Assembly (NCBI GenBank): GCA_037447655.1
Contig: JBBHKE010002951.1
Span: forward strand, 1-64,000
Reading direction: 5' to 3'
Length of the DNA stretch: 64,000 nt
Source: Zygnema cylindricum
Taxonomy: Eukaryota; Streptophyta; Zygnematophyceae; Zygnematales; Zygnemataceae
In this document: positions 54,691 to 64,000 of the stretch, one piece after another
Layout of the letters: the number at the start of each line of letters is the position of its first letter
Position numbering within the stretch: the stretch's first letter is position 1
Notes under the pieces: generated by a model
The model's database searches: none
The model's input: only the letters and a program-made list of their open reading frames with translations
Told to the model about the DNA's origin: nothing
Position numbers and translations under genes: made by a program

Positions 54691-55920
54691 TGCGTTCACG
54701 TACAATTAAATGCATACTAATTACGTGCACACGTTTTGTTTGTTTCGTTTCAAGGTACACGATTTTGGGAGTATCAACACGGTACGATTTCTGTGAATAT
54801 TTCGGGCGATATGATTCATTTCATTCGACATGTTTTGTTTCGTGCGTATGCACGCAATTTTGGGAGTATCGACGCGCGGTATCGTTTGGCACCGAATCGC
54901 GATTCTCGCTAGTATTGGCGACGCTTCGATACCTTGTATTTATTTAAGTCGCGAACCCATGTAGGTTCGCGCACATGTAGGTAGGGAGGGTTTTTACCCT
55001 CGGGCGGTGGATTTTGTCAGTAGTATTGCAGACGATGTTGGCCGCCTATTGGCCAACATCTTAAGTAGTTTCATGCATGTAAAGTAGACTAGACGTAGGC
55101 TAATTTTGCTTAGGCCAAGCGTAGCTCTTACTTAGCCTATTTCTCAGACTTAGAGAATTTAGCTTTTGGACAAGACTTTTCTCTTGGCAGCTGAGCTTCT
55201 TTCTTGCTCTCTCTCTCACCGATTGCCCACTTTTCTCTATTGATTTGCTAGCTAGCTATAGAGGCTGGATAGTTTAAGAACATTTACCTTGTATTTCTGC
55301 CCACGCTCGTTAATCCACACGGCTCAAAGCCAAGACCGGAAGGTTTCCCTCTAACTTGTGTTATTTTTGGGAAGTGGTGGAGTGAAGTACAGGTGGAGAG
55401 GCATCCAGATCCGGCTGCGCCTTTTGCGGGCAGCGAAACGGTTTGGAGTGTTTGTGTTTGTTTTGTTTGCATTTCAGTTGGGAGTGGGGAAGTGGATTTT
55501 GACCGAATTTGGAGTTTTCTTGTTTTTGGTTGGAATTATTTATTTTACTTCGTTGCTTACCTATGAGATAACTCTTGTAAAGAATACGCTGGAGACCTAA
55601 GAGCCTAATGGCTACCTTGAGGCTAAGTATTCTTGTCCAAAAGACCTCAATATCTGTTCCAGGCCCTCAGTTGTGTTGACCAGCTCCTCCACAAGCTAGG
55701 GAGGGGGGGGGGGGGGAATTATTGGGTCCACTTCACTTTGGGGAGTATTCTTTCCCTTCTCTTTATCGCCTTCTCCCATTAAGTCATTTCCACTTTTATT
55801 CCTTCTCATGGTGTATATATTTTTTGACTTTTCATATTTTTTTTTCGTTGTTGTATATGTTTGTGAGCATGACTTTGTTGGTTTTGATGCATGTTCGCTT
55901 GCTTGTCTCTCATGCACGAC
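54691..55920. other. Spacer between the two minisatellite copies
   Basis: Contains TATTTAAG (54941) just before an inverted repeat GCGAACC..GGTTCGC, a long mixed region that could be an LTR-like or promoter segment, and a G run at 55702-55717. No ORF above 80 codons looks real. The two flanking repeat copies might be LTRs of a small non-autonomous element, but no primer-binding site or termini could be confirmed. Confidence 0.4.
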
Positions 55921-56365
55921 AGTTGTCATGCCGCATCGTGTCACCTGCTCGCGCGCACAATATCATGCCCGCATGCACGATATTCGTTGCACGGGCACGA
56001 TATAATACACGCACGCGTGCTATTACAAATGCACGCGCGGTATTTCTCACGCACGCGCGGCATTTCTCACGCACGCTCAGTATTTCTTAGGCACGCGCAT
56101 TATTTCTCACGCAAGCGCGGTATTTTGCATGCAAGCGCATTATTTCTCATGCACGCGCGGTATTTCTCACGCGCGCGCACTATTTCTCACGCACGCGCGG
56201 TATTTTGCACGCACGCGCGGTATTCTGCAAGCACGCACGGTATTTCGCACGCACGCACGGTTTTGTGAATGCATGCACGATTTTATGCATGCACGCGCGA
56301 TTTGATGCACACACGTTTGATTTTTGCGTTCGCACGTGCGAATTTTCGTCGTTTCATTTATTTAT
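55921..56365 (+). repeat. GC-rich ~20-bp minisatellite repeat, copy 2
   Basis: Same head and tail as copy 1 but with more units (about 15). Its tail is cut at 56365 by the gypsy 5' LTR. Confidence 0.85.
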
Positions 56366-56855
56366 TGTAACAAGATTACAGGATTTGAGTACTTAGTGGC
56401 TAGGGCTAGGCTGCTATAGTTGCGGTTCTAGAGCAGCGCAGCTGCGATTCTAGACCAGCCCAGCGTAGCAGCATAGCAAATTAGCGGCGTAGCAACTTAG
56501 TAGCGCAGCAACATAGCAGCGCAGCATAGCAACGTCGCAGAATGTAGATCGAACGGTATAGTTCTAGAAAGAGGTTTTGGATAGATCTCGGTTGACCGTG
56601 AAGGTCCACGTGTACAGTTGTATTGTACTAGGTTGACTAGCAGCTAGCTAGTTTAAACAGTCAAGTAGGCCTAGTGAATAGGAAGCTCTTTTTGAATAGA
56701 CCTTCGCAGCGAGCGCAAACCTTGTACTCTCTTCCAAGTAATAAAGCGCAACCTTGTCTGTCAGTGATATGTGTTCCTATTGTTGCTACGGGAAGATCCT
56801 TTGTGTTTTCCGCTATGCATTGTGGCGTGCTGAGTGTATTATTGTCCCTTTTACA
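56366..56855 (+). repeat. 5' LTR of the gypsy element
   Basis: TG...CA ends. It contains repeated AGCA.CATAGCA / GCGCAGCA words at 56440-56535, also present in the 3' LTR, and an AATAAA-like ATAA with downstream GT-rich sequence. Confidence 0.9.
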
Positions 56856-56856
56856 C

Positions 56857-56869
56857 TGGTATCGGAGCC
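56857..56869 (+). other. Primer-binding site (initiator tRNA-Met 3' end type)
   Basis: TGGTATCGGAGCC one base after the LTR, close to the common plant PBS TGGTATCAGAGC. This conventional site contrasts with the internal-tRNA site of the copia elements. Confidence 0.8.
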
Positions 56870-56919
56870 ATTCCCCGTGACTCGACAGCATAGATGAATA
56901 GGGCGTATCCACTATAGAA

Positions 56920-57835
56920 ATGTTAGCGCAAGTTCTTAGGGAGTTGGAAAGTGTTAGATTATAAAACGCGCAGCTGAGCAACAGCATCGCAACCTTGGAG
57001 TCTCGTCTTGGGGAGCGACCTCATGGAGGCATGGAGGGAGACTTCAGGAGACCGAAATTAAGACTTCCTGAAAAGTTTGACCCTGCAAGACACAAGAACC
57101 TTGACATATAGCTATTCTCCGTTGCGAACTATCTCGAGAATTTTCCTAGCCCATCGCATCGTGAGAAGATTCACTACGCGGGTGGTCTTCTTAACGGGGC
57201 AGCGGGGGCATGGTAGAGGACATTGGACGAGGATGATGAGGTACCGACTATCTGGGCGCTCTTCGTTTAACTTCTCCGCTACACTTGGCAGCCCGTCAAC
57301 ACGGTGAAGGCGGCAATAGATATGATCGCAGTATTGAAGCAACGAACTTCAGTGTTGGAGTTTACGCAGCGGTTCTTGGAGTGCAAAATTCAAATACCTA
57401 CGATGACGGAGGATGAAGTCGTGGATTGCTACGTGAAGGGGCTTAAATCATCTTTTCGTAGGGATGACGAACAATGGCTTGCTCGGGAAAGCAAGAATCC
57501 TACTCTCTCGGCAATCATCCAATGTGTAGAGCAGACTAATTCGGTCGACTTTAACCTCCGAAGACCTTTTCACTACGGGTTGAGTAGCACCGGAGGAAAT
57601 CGACGAGACGATGGTCCAACCCCCATGGAGCTCAGCGCAATTGATGAGGATAAGGAAATGGTCAACGTCGTGCGGAGAAAGAAGAAACCTACCAAGACCA
57701 AGAACAATGACTTATCCCCCGATGAGCTCCAGCGGAGGAGGCAAAATGGTTTATGCTTCCAGTGCGGTTCCCCAAATCATATGGCTCGAGAACGTCCAAA
57801 ACGGAAAGGTCCCGAAAAGGGAAAACTTATCGTCA
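56920..57835 (+). pseudogene. Gypsy gag
   Basis: Capsid/nucleocapsid protein. It starts near ATG 56920 (MLAQVLRELESV) and continues with RPKLRLPEKFDPARHKN and the capsid block AVLKQRTSVLEFTQRFLECK, DEVVDCYVKGLKSSFR and WLARESKNPTLSAI. The zinc knuckle at about 57757-57800 reads CFQCGSPNHMARERPKR, with the final Cys of CX2CX4HX4C replaced by Arg. Three stops break the N-terminal third. From 57304 the frame is open through protease, as expected for a gag-pol fusion. Confidence 0.87.
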
Positions 57836-58250
57836 TGAGGTTAGCTGGAGAAGGAGGAGACCATTTAATATTTCGCGGTCAAATCAGAGGAAACGCAACT
57901 AACTTCATGGTGGACTCCGGAGCATCAAGGAACTTCATAAATGAGGCGACGGTGAAAAGGCTGAAACTTCCTCTCGTAGTGCTAAAAGATCACCAGTCGG
58001 TACAATTGGCCGACGGAAGTTCCTTATCGATTACCCATCGTACTCCGAGGTTACGCGTCGGAATTGGGAAGTTCTGATGGTATGACATGCTTCATGTATT
58101 ACCTCTTGGGGACCATGAAGTAATCCTGGGGAAACCGTGGCTGCAAAAATGGAATCCGACGATCGATTGGCGAAGTGGCGATATGAGAGTGAAGAAAGGT
58201 GAAAGAGAGTTTGAGGTAAAAGCGGGAGCGGCTGGTAAGGGAGCGGAACA
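57836..58250 (+). pseudogene. Gypsy protease
   Basis: Aspartic protease that would process the polyprotein. NFMVDSGASRNFINEATVKR has the catalytic DSG intact (about 57905-57925), and VLPLGDHEVILGKPWLQKWN is the flap/C-terminal ILG block, separated by a TGA at about 58075. Confidence 0.88.
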
Positions 58251-58310
58251 GGACGCTTACTTTCGGCCTTACAGCTTAAGAGGGCACTCAAAAAGGGGGA
58301 AACGATTCGT

Positions 58311-59180
58311 ATGGTGGTCGTCCAGCCAATGGAGGAGGCGAAGGAGGAGATCCCGGAAGAATGGAGGAAGAAGGACCCGGACTTCGACTCAAAAAAAAGT
58401 GACGACCCTGGAAAGACTTCCGAAGAGGCCTCGGAAGTCGTGACAAAACTTCTCGAGGAGTACGCAGATGTATTTCCCCCGAAGCTCCCCGAAGGATTAC
58501 CTCTGAAGCGCGAAGTAGACCATAAGGTAGAGCTTGTTCCCGGAGCGATACCCCCGGCTAATAGGATGTACAAGATGAGTTACACCGAGCGGGGCGAACT
58601 CAAAAAGAAACTCACGGAGTTGGTCGAAGCCGGAGCAATCGAACCGAGCAAGTCACCGTATGGAGCCCTCGTTCATTTTGTAAACAAAAAAGATGGAGGT
58701 TTTCGTATGTGTATAGACTACCGAGCGCAAAACAAATTAACGGTGAATAATGCATACCCTTTACCGAGGATAGACAAATTATTGGATCGACTGCGTGGTG
58801 CTAAATATTTTTTGAAGATAGTCTTGCAGAGCGGCTACCACCAGATTAGAATTGCCAAAGGAGATGTGGAAAAGACGGCGTTTAGAACTCGGTATCGTCA
58901 TTTCTAGTTTCGGGTAATGTCGTTCGGGTTGACTAACGCACCGACGACTTTTATGCATTTAATGAATTCCATCTTTCGGCAATATCAGGACGCCTTTGTC
59001 ATCGTCTTTCTAGATGACATCTTGGTGTATAGCAGAACGCTTGATGATCATTTAAAGCATCTACAGACGGTCCTACAAGTCTTTCGGGAAAATAGGTTGT
59101 ACCCAAAGAGAAGCAAATGTTAATTTTTCAAGGAGAAAATTGATTTTCTGGGCCATGTGGTGAGTCAGGACGGAATCGCA
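58311..59180 (+). pseudogene. Gypsy reverse transcriptase
   Basis: RT domain. The entry [20 protein letters not shown] is followed by [20 protein letters not shown] and [20 protein letters not shown]. Motif A reads [13 protein letters not shown], with the catalytic Asp (normally KIDL) changed to Val. A TAG at 58905 breaks [12 protein letters not shown]. The YxDD box FLDDILVYS (about 59003-59033) is intact. A TAA at about 59121 precedes FFKEKIDFLGHVVS. Loss of the motif A Asp alone would abolish polymerisation. Confidence 0.9.
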
Positions 59181-59795
59181 GTTCCGAAAAAAACGAGGGC
59201 AGTAAAGGAGTGGCCGCAGCTGGCGAATATTACGAAGTTACGGAGTTTCTAGGATTATGCTCCTACTATCGACGTCTTGTTGAGGGTTTCTCAAAAATCG
59301 TTGCACCGCTCACGGAGTTACTCAAGAATGACGTGCCCTATGATTGGAAATCGGCGCAAGGGAGATCCTTTAACACGCTAAAGGAGCGGTTGGTTACTGC
59401 CCCTGTGTTAGTTGTTCCCGACCTGGACTTACCTTTGACAATAATCGACGACGCCAGCGATTCGGCTATTGGAGCGATCCTTATCTAGGATCAAGGAAAA
59501 GGTCTTCAACACATTGCCTACGACAGTCGAAAGCTAAACGTGGCGGAGCTTAACTAGGCCACCCATGAGAAGGAGACCAATCGCTATCATCAATGCGCTG
59601 GAGGTTTGGAAGTGTTACGTTCACAGGAATCGGATCACGGTTATCACGGATCACCACGCCCTACAATATCTGCAAACACAACCAAAGTTGTCTAAGAAAC
59701 AAGTACGATCGATGACGTTTCTTCAGACCTTCGGACCTGAACTTGTCATCGAGTATAAACCGGGTAAGACGAACCCAGCGGATGCGCTGTAAAGA
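59181..59795 (+). pseudogene. Gypsy RNase H
   Basis: Contains EFLGLCSYYRRLVEGFSKI, the tether, then LPLTIIDDASDSAIGAILI with the first catalytic Asp, DSRKLNVAELN, a frameshift, and ITVITDHHALQYLQTQPKLS with the TDH motif. TAG stops at 59486 and about 59555. It ends with VIEYKPGKTNPADAL. Confidence 0.88.
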
Positions 59796-60950
59796 AGACC
59801 CGGAGTCGCTGCGCCAGTAGCAGAGCAACAACCGCAAGCATTACTGTATGTAAACGTACACTCTATGAAAGAAAACACGGCAACGTCGACCGCAGCGCAA
59901 GAACCGAAACTCAGCGCAGTCACCAGTACGGTGCAAGTGGACGAACACTGGTTACGCAGGATAAAGGCCGCCAACAGCAACAACGACACACTGAAAGAAC
60001 TCATTAAACGGAAGGTACTAGTTCAAAGCGCCAATGGTATGTGGCGGTACAGACCGAGTCATACAATTCGACTGTATATTCCGACAAATATGGAGTTACG
60101 TCATACGATTCTTCAAATGAGTCACGATGAGCCGCTCAGTGGACATTTTGGGCGGGATAAAACGACCGCTCGTGTCGCTGAGGCGTATTACTGGCCGAAC
60201 ATGACTCGCGATATTGCGGAGTATGTCCGGACGTGCGACTCTTGTAACAGGAATAATTCGGAACCAGGGCAACAAGGTTTGTTACAACCCCTTCCCATAC
60301 CATATGTTCCTTAGGAACAGATTTCGATGAATTTTATCGTAGCCCTTCCGTTGACCAAGGAGGGCTACGATTCAATTTTCGTCGTCGTGGATTACTTGAC
60401 GAAAATGGCCCATTTCTTACCCACCTCCACCACAGCCAGAGCACGGGATATCGCGCACTTATTCTTTCGAGAGATATTCCGCCATCACGGACTTCCGAAG
60501 AGGATCGTCAGCCACCGCGATCGCAAATTCGTGAGCCACTTTTGGCGAAATCTATTTGCGCTGTGTGGCACGCAGTTGGCCATGTCCACAGCTTACCACC
60601 CTCAAACTGATGGTCAGACTGAAAGGGTGAATCGAACTCTAGAGGAGGCGTTGCGGGCTTATGTCTCGGTGCACCAAACGGATTAGGTGGACCATTTAAC
60701 GGCGATTGAGGTGGCGTACAACATTGCGGTGCACTCGTTTACGAACGCTACGCCATTCTCACTAAATGGACGACAGCCCACTCTTCCCCAAAACTTATTG
60801 GTAGCGGATTGCCATACGTCGGCAGCTCTTGATTTTGCCAAAACGCTGCAAGGAAACTTGGAAAAGGCGACCAAGGCACTACAGTTAGCAAAAGATCGCC
60901 AAAAGTTGTAGGCCGACGCTCAGCGGAAGGACGCCGTCTTTGGCGTGGGG
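59796..60950 (+). pseudogene. Gypsy integrase
   Basis: Integrase with the H-H-C-C zinc region (ILQMSHDEPLSGHFG, CDSCNRN) at 60105-60260 and the core. The first catalytic Asp is Asn (MNFIVALP at about 60327), the second is His (VSHRDRKF at about 60508-60530), and the Glu in QTERVNRTLEE (about 60615) is kept. Stops TAG at 60312, 60684 and 60909. The two catalytic substitutions mark it as dead, independently of the stops. Confidence 0.88.
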
Positions 60951-61345
60951 GAAAAAGTTCGCCTTACTATGACAAACCTCTCCTTGTCAGGTGCCCTCTC
61001 TAAGAAGTTGGCACCGAAATTCACGCGCCCATTCACAGTTCTTTCCCGTGTGGGCGAAGTGGCTTATAAGTTGGATATTCCGAAGGACTGGCATATCCAT
61101 AATGTCTTCCATGTTTCACTCCTTAAACCATTCCGCGACCCTGATTCGGTGTTTCCTAATCGACGACGACATACTCCTTTACCACCACTTCAAGGTACCT
61201 CGGACGAGTATGAGGTGGAAGAGATCCTACAGTCGCACCGCTCTCAGAATTCCAACTCCAGCCAATATTTGGTGGGTTGGAAGGGCTACGGTGCTGAGGA
61301 TGACTCTTAGGTGGACGAGGAGGATCTGCATTCCCCTGAGTTGCT
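60951..61345 (+). pseudogene. Gypsy integrase C-terminus and chromodomain
   Basis: GEKVRLTMTNLSL with KLAPKFTRPFTVL and AYKLDIPKDWHIHNVFHVSL is the GPF/Y-type C-terminal module. The chromodomain EYEVEEILQSHRSQ with YLVGWKGYG follows (about 61206-61325). The conserved Trp after EDDS is a TAG at 61308. Chromodomains direct integration to marked chromatin and define chromoviruses. Confidence 0.88.
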
Positions 61346-61863
61346 GCGCCGGTTTCAGCAGAGTGCGAACACTCGGCTACACCGGAGGGGCAATCGCAGC
61401 GGCCGCAATACAGGAGCGAAGCGCGGTGTCGCAACCATCGCAATTATATTGGGGACACGACAAAGGAACGCAGCGGCAATGTTACCGCGCCGCAGCGCTA
61501 TAGCAGCGCAGCCACCGCAGCGCAACATGGTTAAGATGCCGTCACATGGTTAAGATGCCGTCAGAGGATCGCAGCGCCACCGCTGCGTTGACAAGAAAGC
61601 GCAACGGCGCAATTGTGTTTCACCACGTTGGTAACAACAAACCCTCGGTTTTGCCGCAGCGGCGCAGCTTTATAAATGTTGGACGCTGCGATGCCCTCGC
61701 ACGTTGCGACGCTTCAAAAGTGAAACCCTCAACACTCGTTGATAAAGCCGCCATCCACCCTCGCGACCAACCTAGTCTCGGCAGCTTAGAAATTACTTCC
61801 CTCCGCACAGTCAGTTTGCCTTCATTTCGGGAATTACCAGAATTGTCTTGTACAACGGTGTCT
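61346..61863 (+). other. Spacer between pol and the extra ORF, GCAGCG-rich
   Basis: Rich in CGCAGCG words. It holds a direct repeat of CATGGTTAAGATGCCGTCA (61526-61563). It could be the leader or promoter of the following ORF. Confidence 0.5.
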
Positions 61864-63143
61864 ATGGCGTCGTCGTCCTCGCCACCATCGAAAAGAAGGA
61901 GACTTGTACCAGTGGGGCAAGAGGATGTGACCCGTCCCCAGAGATTATTAATGTCGGCTGAGGCCATGGTAGAGGCAGACCGGAGAAAAGAGGTAGAAGC
62001 GCAGCCGAAACCAGAAGAAACCGCCAGTAGCGAGGCAAGGATGGCAGGGAGCAGTGGAGTGGAGGGGTCGGAAAGTTCACAGGACCCCGAATACACCCCA
62101 ACCCGAGAAGGGGATCAAGAATATAAAGAAGATCATGAGCTATCGGAGGCGGAGGAACCAGAACGAGAACCAACGCCTCCGCCAATTGAGGAGCGCGCCA
62201 CGGATCAGGAGGTGATGAGGGACCCCAACAAGGAGAGTACCGCTGACGAGCAGTCCTCCGAAAGCGCGGAAAAGAAAGCAGAAGCACAATACCTTAGTGG
62301 AGACGAGGTGTATCCCCTTCGGGGAAATCAAAGGGAAACGGCCGAGGAGAGTGAATAATGAGAGGAAATTCCCGATTACCTCTTTCCACTTCCTGCCGAC
62401 ACACAGCATCCGGATCTCACCTTCAGCTTCGCGAAACACTTGTATTGGGATCCCCAAGAGTGGCCCGTGGAGTGGCGTACGGGAAAACCTAGGGATCCTA
62501 TCTTTATTCCCGCCAGCGTACAATCACACCCGGTCTGGAATTTTATAAGAACAAAAGACCTCGGGAACAATCACAAGGGTTATGTGCAGTTAAACCCACA
62601 TACTCTTCCGTTTGTGGAAGTAGTGGAGGACAACTACCAGTACACGATAGATGTTCTTAGGTTACTCCCTCAATATCACCCGTGGGATGTCCACCTCCAT
62701 GACATCATCTCTAGGGCAGAGGTCACCCCGAGGTACGGGCAATCAAGCTGGCTCGAAAGAATGCTCTACAGCGGGCCCGAGCTGCAAAGAAGCACGTGTC
62801 CTTCAAGTTACGGAAAATACCTCGGTGGGAACCAGCGAACGAAGAGGCTGAGGAAGTTTCCCCAATAATCAAACCCGAAGAACCCCAAGGTTCGCCACCT
62901 GAGGAGCGTGCAGCGGCAGCCATTTCGCCGCAACCTGAAACACCGCACTCTGCACCCGAGGAGGGGGAAGACCTGGTTCGGGAGCGAATCACTCGGAGGC
63001 GGTTGGCGGCGGCAGATCATCACATTGCGTTGCTGGAGAACGGATGTTAGTAGCTTCAAAATCAACTCGACGCCCTTCGCTAGAAGTTCGAGGAGTACCG
63101 CGAGGAAACATACGATATACTCCGACAGTTGCAATTTCCTTGA
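61864..63143 (+). pseudogene. Additional ORF of the gypsy element, unrecognised family
   Basis: Sense-strand ORF of about 426 codons between the chromodomain and the 3' LTR. Start chosen at ATG 61864 (MASSSSPPSKRRRLVPVGQE), with a basic KRRR stretch near the N-terminus. Then come a long Glu/Ser/Pro-rich acidic region (about residues 40-160), a Trp/Pro-rich folded-looking part (HLYWDPQEWPVEWRTGKPRD, DVLRLLPQYHPWDVHLHD) and a final coiled-coil-like segment (LALLENG..LQNQLDAL, EEYREETYDILRQLQF). Breaks: TAA TGA at 62356-62361, a frameshift near 62730, and TAG, TAG and another stop near 63048-63095. It is not gag, pol or a typical env-like protein with signal and membrane segments. I do not recognise it; it may be an element-specific accessory gene or a captured host fragment. 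Confidence 0.6.
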
Positions 63144-63171
63144 GTCAGTCAAGGTTTAGCGGGACGCTGAA

Positions 63172-63188
63172 TCCTTAGTGGGATGCAC
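63172..63188 (+). other. Probable polypurine region of the gypsy element
   Basis: TTAGTGGGATGCAC precedes the 3' LTR. It is short and impure for a polypurine tract. Confidence 0.4.
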
Positions 63189-63673
63189 TGTAACAGGGTT
63201 ACAGGATTCGGGTACTTAGTGGCTAGGGCTAGGCTGCTATAGTTGCTGTTCCAGAGCAGCGTAGCTGCGATTCCAGACCAACGCAGCGTATCAGCATAGC
63301 AACTTAGCGGCGTAACAACTTAGTAGCGCCGCAACATAGCAGCGCAGCATAGCAACGCCGCAGAATGTAGAATGAGCAGTATAGTTCTGGAAGAATGTTT
63401 GGATAGATCTTAGTTGACCGGGAAGGTTCACGTGTACAATTGTATCGTACTAGGTTGACTAGCAGCTAGCTTGTTTAAATAGTCAGGTAGGCTTGTAAAT
63501 AGAGGACAGGAAGTAGATCTACGCAGCGAGCGCAACCTTTTACTCTCTTCCAAGTAATAAAACGCAACCTTGTCTGCCAGTGTTGTGTGCTCCTACTGTT
63601 GGTACGGGAAGATCTTTGGTGATTTTCATAGTGCATTGTGGCGTGCTGTGTGCTATATTGTCCCTTTGATACA
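63189..63673 (+). repeat. 3' LTR of the gypsy element
   Basis: Direct repeat of 56366-56855 with point differences. Ends CCTTTGATACA. Confidence 0.9.
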
Positions 63674-64000
63674 TAGTTTTGGGAATACGTTCAAACAGTT
63701 TGGAAAACTGTCCGGGATGCATTAGTGGAGGCACAAAGGAGGCAAGAATTAAATGCTAACCGCAAACGGGGTGATTGGGTGTTACGCACAGGTGACAAGG
63801 TTTGGCTTTCTACAACTCATTATAGGTGGAAGATTGAGGGACAATGGATCCTACGGGGAAATTTGCTCTTAAGGACATTGGACCATTTACTGTAATCGAG
63901 ATGATATCGTAAATTGCTGCCAAATTGGACTTCCCGCCTTCAACAAAAATTCATTCATTGGTACACATCAGCCAATTGAAACCAGCGAATCTTCGACCAA
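63674..64000 (+). pseudogene. C-terminal pol fragment of a second gypsy lineage
   Basis: The frame VWKTVRDALVEAQRRQELNA, with GDWVLRTGDKVWLST, then in another frame IGPFTVIEMIS and FPPSTKIHSLVHISQLKPA, is the integrase C-terminal (KVWLST...GPF/Y...HVS.LKP) module of a gypsy element. It differs from 60951-61150, so it is another lineage. It carries a frameshift and a stop and continues beyond the window. Confidence 0.78.

Larger units (their letters stand above)
56366..63673 (+). mobile_element. Ty3/gypsy chromovirus-like element with an extra ORF
   Basis: The LTRs 56366-56855 and 63189-63673 are direct repeats (TGTAACA.G.TTACAGGATT...ACA). Then follow a primer-binding site TGGTATCGGAGCC, gag with zinc knuckle, protease, RT, RNase H, integrase and chromodomain: the gypsy order with the chromovirus signature. 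A further ORF lies between chromodomain and 3' LTR. Flanking 5-mers (tttat, tagtt) do not match. At least nine stops interrupt pol. Confidence 0.92.

Noticed and set aside
55502-55720. LTR retrotransposon polypurine tract at the G run
   Set aside because: No LTR start follows that matches the other repeat copy.
54363-56300. CRISPR array
   Set aside because: The ~20-bp units are contiguous tandem repeats without unique spacers, in eukaryotic DNA.
58900-61310. Alternative genetic code reading TAG as an amino acid
   Set aside because: TAG stands at Trp and other positions rather than consistently at Gln, catalytic residues are also lost, and frameshifts exist, so decay explains it.

Overview
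The window looks like nuclear DNA of a streptophyte (land plant or close algal relative). It holds two intron-containing plant-type genes, a receptor-like kinase and a cinnamoyl-CoA-reductase/dihydroflavonol-reductase-like enzyme. These are scattered among Ty1/copia and chromodomain Ty3/gypsy retrotransposons, small TIR elements and very large polypyrimidine microsatellites. The species cannot be fixed from the sequence. There is one assembly gap (24589-25318).

Layout. 1-10406 is a nest of related copia elements with LTRs of about 1 kb in three subfamilies, called A, B and C here. One chimeric element has a type A 5' LTR and a type B 3' LTR. 10407-17165 is decayed DNA holding an unidentified broken ORF, a duplicated copia RT scrap and a non-LTR-type reverse transcriptase pseudogene split by a solo LTR (type D). 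17180-18950 is polypyrimidine and AT-rich repeat. 19900-21326 (minus) holds three well-spliced exons of a receptor-like kinase with a stop codon in the activation segment. 21400-34740 is AT-rich with MITEs, a copia remnant, the gap and pyrimidine minisatellites. 34748-42072 (plus) is a multi-exon reductase gene whose introns are full of repeats and partial exon copies. 42850-45310 is a 2.4-kb polypyrimidine tract. 46694-53962 is a PIF/Harbinger-like MITE split by a full-length type A copia (47082-53552, TSD TTCGA). 54363-56365 carries two copies of a repeat with a GC-rich ~20-bp minisatellite. 56366-63673 is a chromovirus-like gypsy element with an extra, unrecognised ORF after the chromodomain. 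63674-64000 is the 3' end of pol of another gypsy lineage.

Most interesting points. (1) In both host genes, copies of exon edges lie in the neighbouring intron or downstream DNA: 3' exon ends downstream of the exon, 5' exon ends upstream. This suggests growth by short tandem duplications that span exon borders. (2) The copia family has a 15-nt primer-binding site matching an internal (anticodon-side) segment of initiator tRNA-Met rather than its 3' end, and its gag start codon lies inside the LTR. (3) The reductase gene carries nine exact TGACGTCA palindromes in about 400 bp. (4) The gypsy element carries an additional ORF of about 426 codons. All transposon genes seen are broken, and the two host genes also have lesions, so no gene here is shown to be functional. 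The N-terminal exon of the reductase, and exons on either side of the three kinase exons, were not found.
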